From assembly GCA_965229335.1 (NCBI GenBank), contig OZ245874.1, positions 3,472,001 to 3,536,000 of the forward strand: a stretch of 64,000 nucleotides of DNA, read 5' to 3'. Shown here one piece after another: positions 1 through 8,113 of the stretch. Position numbers and translations under genes: made by a program. This stretch comes from JAFKFH01 sp017307375 (GTDB lineage Bacteria > Pseudomonadota > Alphaproteobacteria > Ferrovibrionales > Ferrovibrionaceae). The notes beneath the pieces are model-generated. The model ran no database searches. It saw nothing but the letters and a program-made list of their open reading frames with translations, and was not told the DNA's origin. How positions within the stretch are numbered: position 1 is the first letter of the stretch; each line of letters begins with the position of its first letter.

Positions 1-63
1 TTACCGTGTTCGTGGGGCATTGCCGCGTTGGGGGTTGGATTGCCGTATTTTTCGGTCAAGCAG

Positions 64-675
64 ATGATGAAGTATGCCGCGCTGTCGTCGCCGACGGCTG
101 CGCGGGCGCTTGCAGCGCTGTCGCGCCGCCGTTCGGCGGCGATGGGCGCACAGGCTTGGGACAGCGACTATGGCCGCGGCGCCTATGACCGGCTTGGCGA
201 TCTCGACGAACTTGCCCATCACGCCGTCATCGCCGGCTACGTCGCCCGGCTCAACCCTGATGGCGACCTGCTCGATATCGGTTGCGGCAGCGGGGTCAGC
301 GAGCGGCTGCTGCGCCGCTGGTACGGCACCTATCACGGGGTCGATTTTTCGGCCGAGGGCATTGCCCAGGCGCGGGCAGGCGCCCCGGCGGAGGCGCGCT
401 TTACCGTAGCCGACGCCTGCCTTTTTGTGCCGGACGCCGCTGCCGATGTCATCGTGATGAGCGAGGTGGTCGAGTATTTCGACGACCTCGAGGCGCAGAT
501 GCGGCGCTATGCCGGTCATCTGAAGCCGGGCGGCCATCTGATCGTCTCGATGTGGGTCAGTCAGCGCAACCTGGTGCTGTGGCCGCGAATCGACGGCGTG
601 CTGTCGGTCATCGACCAGACGCTGGTCCAGAACGGCCGCGGGCAAGGCTGGATGATCAAGGTCTATCGCCCGTGA
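64..675 (+). CDS. Class I SAM-dependent methyltransferase
   Basis: Small-molecule methyltransferase of the Rossmann-fold class. Motif I, LLDIGCGSG, binds S-adenosylmethionine and lies about 65 residues in. It is followed by an acidic motif (YHGVDFS) and the later strand motif LKPGGHLIVSMW typical of UbiE/Bioc-like enzymes. The acceptor substrate cannot be told. I use the tandem ATGs at 64 as the start, but no clear ribosome binding site is present. The frame stays open to the left edge and has a TTG at 28, so the protein may be longer. Its stop overlaps the GTG start of the following deacetylase (GTGA), so the pair is probably translationally coupled and may work on a cell-surface glycan or lipid. 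Confidence 0.75.
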   Translation: MMKYAALSSPTAARALAALSRRRSAAMGAQAWDSDYGRGAYDRLGDLDELAHHAVIAGYVARLNPDGDLLDIGCGSGVSERLLRRWYGTYHGVDFSAEGIAQARAGAPAEARFTVADACLFVPDAAADVIVMSEVVEYFDDLEAQMRRYAGHLKPGGHLIVSMWVSQRNLVLWPRIDGVLSVIDQTLVQNGRGQGWMIKVYRP

Positions 676-1538
676 TCCGGCACTGGCTGCCAGGCCGGTC
701 GAACTGGGCTGCGCTGGAGGTGGAACTGGCCGCCTGGCAGGCTGCCGGCGTGCAGCCGTGCCTGTGGTGGCGCGACGACGACGCGGTGGCGGATTCGCCG
801 GCGCTTGCCCGCCTCCTCGCCCTGGCACATCGGTATGGCGCTCCCCTCGCGCTGGCGGTCATCCCGGCCGCGCTCGACCAGTCGCTGGCCGCCGCGCTGC
901 GCCGGCAGGGGGAAACGGTCGTCGTCTACCAGCACGGCGTCGACCACATCGATCGCATTTCCGGCCTGGCGCGCGGCGAGTTTCCGGCCGACATGCCGTC
1001 GGCGGCGCTCGCCGGCCGGTTGCGCGAGGGCTGGGATATGCTGGGCCAACTGCTGCCAGCCGTCCTGCCGGTGATCGTGCCGCCGTGGAACAACGTGCAG
1101 CCCAACCTGCTCGCCGCTGCCCGGGCGGCAGGTTATGTCGGCGTCTCGGCCTACGGGCGGGGCGGCCACATGGCCGCCGGCCTGCGCCGGATCGACACCC
1201 AGATCGACGTGCTGACCTGGCGTGGCGGGCCGCGCTTCAAGGGTGAAAGCCGACTGCTGCGCCAGCTGATCGCCGAACTGCGGATCCGCCGCCGGCGCGG
1301 CCGGTTCCTCGATCCCGTCGGCATCCTGACCCATCATCGCGACATGGATGATGCGGAAACCTGGGATTTCCTCGAGATCCTGCTGACCCGTACCGTCGGC
1401 GCCGCCGCCTGGATCGAGCCGTGGTCGCCGGCGAGCGGGCGATGGCGGATTGCCGCCACCCCTGCCCATTCGCTTGACTCCGAGATCGTCTTCCAGCCAG
1501 CATGGGGGCGTTCCGGGGGAGCCCTGCTAGAGGGCTGA
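672..1538 (+). CDS. Polysaccharide deacetylase family protein
   Basis: Protein of 288 residues starting at a GTG that overlaps the previous stop by 4 nt. The N-terminal WRDDDA motif corresponds to the metal-binding Asp motif of carbohydrate esterase 4-type deacetylases. A further YQHGVDH segment supplies candidate His ligands, and THHRDMDD near the C-terminus is typical of this bacterial subgroup. It probably removes acetyl or another acyl group from a surface sugar, but the substrate is unknown and there is no signal peptide. The last codons run into the thiC riboswitch: the stop codon is part of the thi-box CTGAGA. Confidence 0.7.
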   Translation: MIRHWLPGRSNWAALEVELAAWQAAGVQPCLWWRDDDAVADSPALARLLALAHRYGAPLALAVIPAALDQSLAAALRRQGETVVVYQHGVDHIDRISGLARGEFPADMPSAALAGRLREGWDMLGQLLPAVLPVIVPPWNNVQPNLLAAARAAGYVGVSAYGRGGHMAAGLRRIDTQIDVLTWRGGPRFKGESRLLRQLIAELRIRRRRGRFLDPVGILTHHRDMDDAETWDFLEILLTRTVGAAAWIEPWSPASGRWRIAATPAHSLDSEIVFQPAWGRSGGALLEG

Positions 1539-1619
1539 GAGGCCGCCGGCCCGCTTCTCCGAGCGGGCAACGCGGTGACCCTTCGAACCTGATCCGGGTG
1601 ATACCGGCGTAGGGAAGGG
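1507..1619 (+). promoter_or_regulatory. TPP riboswitch (THI element) upstream of thiC
   Basis: The conserved thi-box elements are present in order: the CTGAGA core at 1535-1540, the variable P3 hairpin (cgcttctccgagcg), then ACCCTTCGAACCTGATCCGGGT and the GGCGTAGGGAA tail that closes P1 with TTCC at 1511-1514. This element binds thiamine pyrophosphate and shuts down thiamine synthesis genes when TPP is plentiful. It starts inside the upstream deacetylase gene. Confidence 0.93.
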
Positions 1620-1707
1620 ATCGTCATGCGGGCAACCGTGCCCCCAGTCCATATCCATATGCATCGTCGGCGGCAGTCGCGGTCTTCCGCGCCGTGTTCC
1701 GCCCGGA

Positions 1708-1733
1708 TCTCCTGCAACCTCGTCTCCAGGAGA
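1708..1733 (+). promoter_or_regulatory. Shine-Dalgarno sequestering hairpin of the thiC leader
   Basis: TCTCCTG at 1708-1714 is the exact complement of CAGGAGA at 1727-1733, which contains the thiC ribosome binding site 7 nt before the ATG. This would be the expression platform of a translational riboswitch: ligand binding frees TCTCCTG to mask the ribosome site. It is an inference from base pairing. Confidence 0.6.
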
Positions 1734-1740
1734 CTCCACG

Positions 1741-3396
1741 ATGTCGATGACCGTTTCCAGCGGGCCCTTGCCCGGCTCGGCAAAGATCTATCTGCCCGGC
1801 ACGCTCTACCCTGAACTTCGGGTGGCGATGCGCCAGGTCGCGCTGACCGGCGAGGCACCGCTCACCCTCTACGATACCGCCGGCCCGTATGGCGATCCGG
1901 CCATCCGCATCGACCCCGAGGCGGGATTGCCGCGTCTGCGCGCCGCCTGGATCGCGGCACGCGGCGACAGCGAAACGGTCGCCGATGGCAGCTTGCGGGC
2001 CAGGCCGGGCCAGGCGGTAAGCCAGCTTGCCTATGCCCGTGCCGGAATCGTCACGGCCGAGATGGAGTATATCGCCATCCGCGAGAGCCAGGGCATGGAA
2101 GGGGCGGCTGCGATCACACCCGAGTTCGTGCGCGCCGAGGTAGCAGCCGGTCGCGCGATCATCCCGGCGAACCTCAACCACCCGGAAAGCGAGCCGATGA
2201 TCATCGGCCGGAATTTCCTGACCAAGGTGAATGCCAATATCGGCAATTCGGCGGTCATCGCCTCGATCGCCGACGAGGTCGAGAAGATGGCCTGGGCGAT
2301 CCGCTGGGGTGCCGACACGGTGATGGACCTGTCGACCGGTCGCGATATCCACCTGACACGCGAATGGATCCTGCGCAACAGCCCGGTGCCGATCGGCACC
2401 GTGCCGATCTACCAGGCGCTGGAAAAGGTCGGTGGCCGGGCCGAGGATCTGACCTGGGAAATCTTCCGCGACACGCTGATCGAACAGGCGGGGCAGGGGG
2501 TCGACTACTTCACGATCCATGCCGGCCTGAGGCTCGCCCATGTTCCGCTGACCGCCCGCCGCGTCACCGGCATCGTCAGCCGCGGCGGCTCGATCATGGC
2601 GAAATGGTGCCTGGCGCATCATCGCGAGAACTTTCTCTACGATCGTTTCGCCGAGATCGTCGAGATTTGCGCTGCCTATGACGTCTCGCTGTCGCTGGGC
2701 GACGGATTGCGGCCCGGTTCGACGGCCGACGCCAACGACGCCGCGCAATTCGCCGAACTCGCGACCCTGGGCGAACTGACCCAGGTCGCCTGGGCCCGCG
2801 ACGTCCAGGTCATGATCGAAGGGCCTGGCCACGTGCCGCTCGACAAGATCCGCGAAAACGTCGATCTGCAGATGAAGCTGTGTCACGAGGCGCCGTTCTA
2901 CACCCTGGGGCCACTCGTCATCGACATCGCGCCCGGCTACGACCATATCGCCTCGGCGATCGGTGCGGCTTTCATCGGCTGGCTGGGAACCGCGATGCTC
3001 TGCTACGTCACCCCGAAGGAGCATCTCGGCCTTCCCGATCGCGACGACGTCAAGCAGGGCGTGATCGCCTACAAGATCGCTGCCCACGCCGCCGACCTCG
3101 CCAAGGGTCACCCCGCCGCGCGACGGCGGGACGACGCCTTGAGCCGGGCCAGGTTCGAGTTCCGCTGGCGCGACCAGTTCAACCTGTCGCTCGACCCGGA
3201 GACGGCGCAGGCGTTCCATGACGAGACCCTGCCGGCCGAGGGGGCCAAGCTGGCCCATTTCTGCTCGATGTGCGGGCCGAAATTCTGCTCGATGAAGATC
3301 AGCCAGGAGGTTCGTGCCTATGCCGAGGCCGGCCTTGCCGCCCAGGCCGAACGCTTCCGCCAGGAGGGGGCGGAAATCTATCGCGTCGCCGGTTGA
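1741..3396 (+). CDS. thiC: Phosphomethylpyrimidine synthase ThiC
   Basis: Radical-SAM enzyme that rearranges 5-aminoimidazole ribotide into hydroxymethylpyrimidine phosphate for thiamine. The protein has 551 residues and carries the C-terminal CX2CX4C iron-sulfur motif (CSMCGPKFC) unique to ThiC, plus the family signatures IPANLNHPE, DTVMDLSTGRDIH and MIEGPGHVP. It lacks the extended N-terminal domain of the longer proteobacterial forms. The start is set by an AGGAGA site 7 nt upstream. It is controlled by the TPP riboswitch and followed by a strong hairpin, so it is probably monocistronic. Confidence 0.97.
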   Translation: MSMTVSSGPLPGSAKIYLPGTLYPELRVAMRQVALTGEAPLTLYDTAGPYGDPAIRIDPEAGLPRLRAAWIAARGDSETVADGSLRARPGQAVSQLAYARAGIVTAEMEYIAIRESQGMEGAAAITPEFVRAEVAAGRAIIPANLNHPESEPMIIGRNFLTKVNANIGNSAVIASIADEVEKMAWAIRWGADTVMDLSTGRDIHLTREWILRNSPVPIGTVPIYQALEKVGGRAEDLTWEIFRDTLIEQAGQGVDYFTIHAGLRLAHVPLTARRVTGIVSRGGSIMAKWCLAHHRENFLYDRFAEIVEICAAYDVSLSLGDGLRPGSTADANDAAQFAELATLGELTQVAWARDVQVMIEGPGHVPLDKIRENVDLQMKLCHEAPFYTLGPLVIDIAPGYDHIASAIGAAFIGWLGTAMLCYVTPKEHLGLPDRDDVKQGVIAYKIAAHAADLAKGHPAARRRDDALSRARFEFRWRDQFNLSLDPETAQAFHDETLPAEGAKLAHFCSMCGPKFCSMKISQEVRAYAEAGLAAQAERFRQEGAEIYRVAG

Positions 3397-3402
3397 ACGG
3401 CG

Positions 3403-3432
3403 CCGGGTTCCGGTCTGACCGCCGGAACCCGG
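3403..3432 (+). terminator. Terminator after thiC
   Basis: Perfect 11-bp stem (CCGGGTTCCGG / CCGGAACCCGG) with an 8-nt loop, 6 nt past the thiC stop. Only a weak T run follows, so termination may need help. Confidence 0.6.
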
Positions 3433-3649
3433 GATTTCCTGCGGCCTGCGCCCTGAATCCGCTTGCCCCCTTCGCGGACGCGGGCGTAAAACCGGGCGAT
3501 CCGGGGAAGTTTCGTGAATCGTTAAGGTGCTTTCGATACACTGATCGCGAAGCATCTGAACGGCCAAGCCAATCCGATATCGGTGAACCGACCAGGCGGC
3601 GGATGGGGCGCCCAGCGACACTCCGACCGACAATGCGAGGACGACGACG

Positions 3650-5218
3650 ATGACCGACACGGCCAGCCAGACGGCAACCCGCAAGGACCGGGTCTATATC
3701 TTCGACACCACGCTGCGCGACGGCGAGCAGTCGCCAGGCGCGTCGATGAACCTCCATGAGAAGCTGCGCATCGCCGAAGTGCTCGAGGGCATGGGCGTCG
3801 ACATCATCGAGGCCGGCTTCCCGATCGCCTCGAACGGCGATTTCGAGGCGGTGAACGAGGTTGCCAAGCTTCTTCGCAATACGGTCGTCTGCGGCCTGTC
3901 GCGGGCGGGGCGCAAGGATATCGAGCGCGCGGCCGAGGCGCTTAAGCCGGCCAAGCGGGCGCGGATCCATACCTTCATCTCGACCTCGCCGCTGCACATG
4001 AAGTTCAAGCTGCAGATGGAGCCCGAGGCGGTCCATCAGGCGGTCATCGACAGCGTGACGCTGGCGCGCAATCTGTGCGACGACGTCGAATGGTCGTGCG
4101 AGGACGGCACCCGGTCGGATCCGGACTTCCTGTGCCGGGTCGTCGAAAGCGCGATCAAGGCCGGCGCCACCACGATCAACGTGCCCGATACCGTCGGCTA
4201 CACCTTGCCCGACGAATATGCCCGGCTGATCCGCACGCTGATCGAGCGCGTGCCCAACATCGACAAGGCGCGCATTTCCACGCACTGCCACAACGATCTG
4301 GGCCTCGGTGTCGCCAACAGCCTGGCTGCCGTGCAGGCGGGCGCCCGCCAGATCGAGTGCACGATCAATGGCCTGGGCGAGCGCGCCGGCAATGCCGCGC
4401 TGGAAGAGATCGTCATGGCGATCCGCACCCGCGGCGACCTGCTGCCCTACGAGACCGGCATCCGCACGACCGACATCATGAAGGCGTCGCGCCTGGTCTC
4501 GGCCGTCACCGGGTTCGTGGTCCAGAACAACAAGGCGATCGTCGGCGCGAATGCCTTCGCCCATGAGAGCGGCATCCATCAGGACGGCATGCTGAAGCAC
4601 GCCGGCACCTACGAGATCATGACGCCGGAATCGGTCGGCCTGAACCGGTCGACCCTGGTCATGGGCAAGCATTCGGGCCGCCACGCCTTCAAGACCAAGT
4701 TGAAGGAATTGGGCTTCGACCTCGCCGACAACCAGCTCGAGGATGCCTTCCGCCGCTTCAAGGACCTGGCCGATCGCAAGAAGGACGTGTTCGACGAGGA
4801 TCTCGTCGCGCTCGTCGACGATTCGCTGCACAACGCCCACGACCGTGTGAAGTTCGTCTCGCTGCTGGTCGTCGCCGGCTCGAAGGGGCCGCAGACCGCC
4901 GTGATCGAATGCGAGATCGACGGCGTGGTCAAGGCGACCAAGGCATCGGGCAACGGCCCGGTCGACGCCTGCTTCAACGCGGTCAAGGAACTGTTCCCGC
5001 ACGAGGCGCGGTTGCAGCTCTACCAGGTCCACGCGGTCACCGCCGGTACCGACGCCCAGGCGGAAGTGACCGTGCGGCTTGAGGAAAACGGCAAGACGGT
5101 CAACGGCCAGGGGGCCGATGCCGACACCCTGGTCGCCTCGGTCCGTGCCTATATCTCGGCCCTGAACAAGATGCTGACCAAGCGCGAGAAGACCGCACCG
5201 GCGGCGATGACCGCCTGA
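3650..5218 (+). CDS. leuA: 2-isopropylmalate synthase LeuA
   Basis: First committed enzyme of leucine biosynthesis, condensing acetyl-CoA with 2-oxoisovalerate. The protein is 522 residues. The DTTLRDGEQSPG motif at the N-terminus and the metal-binding HCHNDLG motif belong to the TIM-barrel catalytic domain, and GLGERAGNA follows. The region from about residue 390 is the leucine-binding regulatory domain that gives feedback inhibition. The ATG follows a purine-rich GAGGACGACGACG stretch. It stands alone between two intergenic gaps; no leader-peptide attenuator rich in Leu codons is obvious upstream. Confidence 0.96.
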   Translation: MTDTASQTATRKDRVYIFDTTLRDGEQSPGASMNLHEKLRIAEVLEGMGVDIIEAGFPIASNGDFEAVNEVAKLLRNTVVCGLSRAGRKDIERAAEALKPAKRARIHTFISTSPLHMKFKLQMEPEAVHQAVIDSVTLARNLCDDVEWSCEDGTRSDPDFLCRVVESAIKAGATTINVPDTVGYTLPDEYARLIRTLIERVPNIDKARISTHCHNDLGLGVANSLAAVQAGARQIECTINGLGERAGNAALEEIVMAIRTRGDLLPYETGIRTTDIMKASRLVSAVTGFVVQNNKAIVGANAFAHESGIHQDGMLKHAGTYEIMTPESVGLNRSTLVMGKHSGRHAFKTKLKELGFDLADNQLEDAFRRFKDLADRKKDVFDEDLVALVDDSLHNAHDRVKFVSLLVVAGSKGPQTAVIECEIDGVVKATKASGNGPVDACFNAVKELFPHEARLQLYQVHAVTAGTDAQAEVTVRLEENGKTVNGQGADADTLVASVRAYISALNKMLTKREKTAPAAMTA

Positions 5219-5559
5219 GGCAATTGGGGATAAGTCGCCGCGATCGGTTGACCGTGGCGCCGGAACCGGCTATCCCCCCGACCCGCCGGACCGCGAGCCG
5301 AAAGCTCAAGGTCCATCAAGGCATGCACTGCCGCGGCAGCGCCTGCAGACGGAGCGAGACCGCTTACGCGACCTCGTTCGGCACGGACCAGGGGGCCGGA
5401 TTGCGGAAGACGCGATCCGGAGGTCGGCCGGATGAGGACTGGGGATGGTTCAAACAGCCCGCTGCCGCAAGGGCGGCGGGTTTGGGAGCAAGTTTCCTGC
5501 GCGCCGCCATCTGGGGGATGGCGATGTCAGCGGGCCGTGAAGGAAGTGGGACCTAACTG
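5219..5559 (+). other. Intergenic region between leuA and mreB
   Basis: No convincing gene. GGGGATA (5226-5232) pairs with TATCCCC (5271-5277) around an inner CCGGAACCGG palindrome, a possible leuA terminator structure. A 110-codon open frame from a TTG at 5224 lacks any recognisable motif and I do not call it. The mreB promoter should lie in the second half, but I cannot fix its boxes. Confidence 0.4.
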
Positions 5560-6600
5560 ATGTTTTCGCGCTTGCTGGGCATGCTGTCGGCCGACATGGC
5601 GATCGACCTCGGCACCGCCAATACGCTGGTCTATGTCAAGGGCCGCGGCATCGTGCTCAACGAGCCCTCTGTCGTTGCGATCGTCAACCATCGCGGCAAG
5701 AAGCAGGTTCTGGCCGTGGGCGACGAAGCCAAGATGATGCTGGGGCGCACCCCCGGCAATATCGAGGCGATCCGCCCCCTGCGCGACGGCGTCATCGCCG
5801 ACTTCGAAGTCGCCGAGGAGATGATCAAGCACTTCATCCGCAAGGTGCACAACCGCCGGTCCTTCGCGTCGCCGCAGGTGGTGATCTGCGTGCCGTCCGG
5901 GTCGACCGCGGTCGAACGCCGCGCAATCATGGAATCGGCTGAATCCGCGGGCGCCCGCCGCGTCTATCTGATCGAGGAGCCGATGGCCGCCGCGATCGGC
6001 GCCGGCCTGCCGGTGACCGAGCCGACCGGCTCGATGGTCGTCGACATCGGCGGCGGCACCACCGAGGTGGCCGTGCTGTCGCTCGGCGGTATCGTCTACT
6101 CCAAGTCCGTGCGCGTCGGCGGCGACAAGATGGACGAGGCGATCATCGCCTATATCCGTCGCAACCATAACCTGCTGGTCGGCGAATCGAGCGCGGAGCG
6201 GATCAAGAAGCAGATCGGTTCGGCCGCCCTGCCGGAAGACGGCAACGGTCCGACGATGGAGATCAAGGGCCGCGATCTGATGAACGGCGTGCCCAAGGAA
6301 CTCGTGATCAGCCAGCGCCAGATCGCCGAGAGCCTGGCCGAGCCGGTCGGCCAGATCATCGAGGCGGTCAAGGTCGCGCTCGAGCATACGGCGCCGGAAC
6401 TGGCCGCCGACATCGTCGACAAGGGCATCGTGCTGACCGGCGGCGGCGCGCTGCTCGGCAACCTCGACTACGTGCTGCGGCATGCGACCGGCCTGCCGGT
6501 GACGCTGGCCGACGAACCGTTGTCCTGTGTGGCGCTCGGCACCGGCCGCGCCCTCGAGGATATGAAGACGCTCGGCCACGTCCTCTACAATCCGATGTAA
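5560..6600 (+). CDS. mreB: Rod shape-determining protein MreB
   Basis: Bacterial actin that forms membrane-bound filaments and positions the lateral cell-wall machinery. The protein is 346 residues, the usual length. The actin-fold phosphate loops are visible: MAIDLGTANTLVY at the N-terminus, VVDIGGGTTEVAVLS in the middle and GIVLTGGGALL near the C-terminus. The N-terminal FSRLLGML segment fits the amphipathic membrane anchor. It heads an elongasome operon with mreC, mreD, mrdA and rodA, all in the same direction. Confidence 0.98.
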   Translation: MFSRLLGMLSADMAIDLGTANTLVYVKGRGIVLNEPSVVAIVNHRGKKQVLAVGDEAKMMLGRTPGNIEAIRPLRDGVIADFEVAEEMIKHFIRKVHNRRSFASPQVVICVPSGSTAVERRAIMESAESAGARRVYLIEEPMAAAIGAGLPVTEPTGSMVVDIGGGTTEVAVLSLGGIVYSKSVRVGGDKMDEAIIAYIRRNHNLLVGESSAERIKKQIGSAALPEDGNGPTMEIKGRDLMNGVPKELVISQRQIAESLAEPVGQIIEAVKVALEHTAPELAADIVDKGIVLTGGGALLGNLDYVLRHATGLPVTLADEPLSCVALGTGRALEDMKTLGHVLYNPM

Positions 6601-6677
6601 GGTACCGGAGAGCGCGAGTCGCCTCGGGCCGGACCAAGGAGCCGGATATGAGCGAGGAAGGGAGGGAGGTAGCTTAA

Positions 6678-7550
6678 GTGCGGATGCGCGGCGGCCGAAT
6701 CACCCGGATCGCGATGCCGATCAAGGCGTTGGCGCAGCGCTTCGCCTTTGCCCTTCTGCTTGCCCTGTCGCTTGCGTTGCTTGCCATGTCGCGGGCGGAC
6801 TTCGTGTGGGCCGAGCGCGCGCGGGTGGCGATCATCGATGTTGCCGAGCCGTTGCTGGCCGCCCTGTCGCGACCGACCCAGCTCGCCCGTTCGGCGATGC
6901 GTTCCTTCGAGGAGATGATGCATCTCCAGGAGGAGAACCAGCGCCTGCGCCAGGACAATCAGCGGCTGCAGCATTGGCAGCAGGTCGCCCTGCGGCTCGA
7001 ACAGGACAATGCGCTGCTGCGCCGCCTGCTGCAGGTCAACACCGACCCCCAGATGGCCTTCGTCACCGCGCGGGTGGTTTCCGAGCCGGCCGGCGCGTTC
7101 GTGCGCACGGTGCTGGTCAATGCCGGCCAGCGCGACGGGCTCAAGCGCGGCGATGCGGTCACTGCCGATCTCGGTTTCGTCGGCCGCGTGATCGAGGCCG
7201 GCCAGCGTGCCGCCCGCGTCCTGCTGGTCACCGATCTCAACTCGCGCATCCCGGTCATGGTCGGTACGGCCCGCAGCCGCGGGATACTGGCCGGCGACAA
7301 CGGGCCGACGCCACGGGTCGAATACCTGCCGGGCAGCGCCCAGGTCTCGGTCGGCGATCGCGTCGTGACCTCGGGCGACGGCGGCCTGCTGCCGCCGGGC
7401 CTGGCGATCGGCGAGGTTGCGAGCGTCAGCGACAATATCGTGCGCGTCCGTCCGCTGGTCGATCTGGCCCGCATCGAATGGGTGCAGGTGGTGCGCTACG
7501 AACAGCCGCAACCGAACCTGAGCCCGTCGAAGTTCCTGGGGCCGCGGTAA
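6678..7550 (+). CDS. mreC: Rod shape-determining protein MreC
   Basis: Bitopic inner-membrane protein linking MreB to the periplasmic synthases PBP2 and RodA. The GTG start is set by a strong GGAGGGAGG site 7 nt upstream. Residues about 15-37 form the single membrane helix. A coiled coil follows (about residues 65-110, LQEENQRLRQDNQRLQ), then the beta-rich domain with VSEPAGAFVRTVLVNAG and PVMVGTARSRGILAG. The length of 290 residues is typical. mreD begins 4 nt after its stop. Confidence 0.95.
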   Translation: MRMRGGRITRIAMPIKALAQRFAFALLLALSLALLAMSRADFVWAERARVAIIDVAEPLLAALSRPTQLARSAMRSFEEMMHLQEENQRLRQDNQRLQHWQQVALRLEQDNALLRRLLQVNTDPQMAFVTARVVSEPAGAFVRTVLVNAGQRDGLKRGDAVTADLGFVGRVIEAGQRAARVLLVTDLNSRIPVMVGTARSRGILAGDNGPTPRVEYLPGSAQVSVGDRVVTSGDGGLLPPGLAIGEVASVSDNIVRVRPLVDLARIEWVQVVRYEQPQPNLSPSKFLGPR

Positions 7551-7554
7551 GTCG

Positions 7555-8073
7555 ATGGTCGTCGAATCGGCAAAGCTGTGGCAGGTCCGGCTGCTTGGCC
7601 TGACCCCGGCAGCCTTGTCGCTCGTCGCCGTGCTGCTCGCTGCGGTGCCGTTCGGCCTGCCGTTCTTCGGGCCGGTCGTGCCCGGATTTGCGGTGATGAG
7701 CGTCTTCTACTGGTCGATCTTCCGCCCCGAACTGATGCCGGGCTGGGCGGCCTTCATCCTGGGCCTGGTGCAGGATGCGCTGACCGGCGTGCCGTTCGGC
7801 GCGACCTCGATCATCCTGGTGCTGGTCCAGGGCATCTGCCTCTCCCAGCGCAAGGTTTTCGTGGGCAAGTCGTTCGCGATCGGCTGGTGGGGCTTCGTGC
7901 TGATGGCCGGTGGTGCCGCCGCTGTTTCCTGGGCGATCGCATCGCTCTATGCTCTGCATCTCTACGATCCCCGGCCGGTCGTGGTGCAGTTCGTGCTGAC
8001 CGTGTCGATCTATCCTGCCGTGGCCTGGTTCTTCGGCCGCATCGAGATCGCGGTGCTGCGCCGCGCCGGCTGA
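7555..8073 (+). CDS. mreD: Rod shape-determining protein MreD
   Basis: Small polytopic inner-membrane partner of MreC in the elongasome. The protein has 172 residues and about five hydrophobic helices. The LGLVQDALTGVPFGATS stretch matches the conserved MreD core. Sequence similarity in this family is low, so the call rests on topology plus position directly between mreC and the PBP2 gene. Confidence 0.9.
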   Translation: MVVESAKLWQVRLLGLTPAALSLVAVLLAAVPFGLPFFGPVVPGFAVMSVFYWSIFRPELMPGWAAFILGLVQDALTGVPFGATSIILVLVQGICLSQRKVFVGKSFAIGWWGFVLMAGGAAAVSWAIASLYALHLYDPRPVVVQFVLTVSIYPAVAWFFGRIEIAVLRRAG

Positions 8074-8113
8074 GGCCGGCTGCTGTTCGTTTTATTGTTG
8101 AGGAGGGGCGGAG

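Noticed and set aside
1624..3684. 686-codon open frame on the minus strand opposite thiC
   Set aside because: Antisense shadow of thiC in high-GC sequence; composition is His/Arg/Asp/Gln-rich without domain motifs.
3299..5032. 577-codon open frame opposite leuA
   Set aside because: Antisense shadow; no domain signature.
5224..5556. 110-codon open frame between leuA and mreB
   Set aside because: TTG start without ribosome site, Arg/Gly/Ser composition, no motif; probably intergenic.
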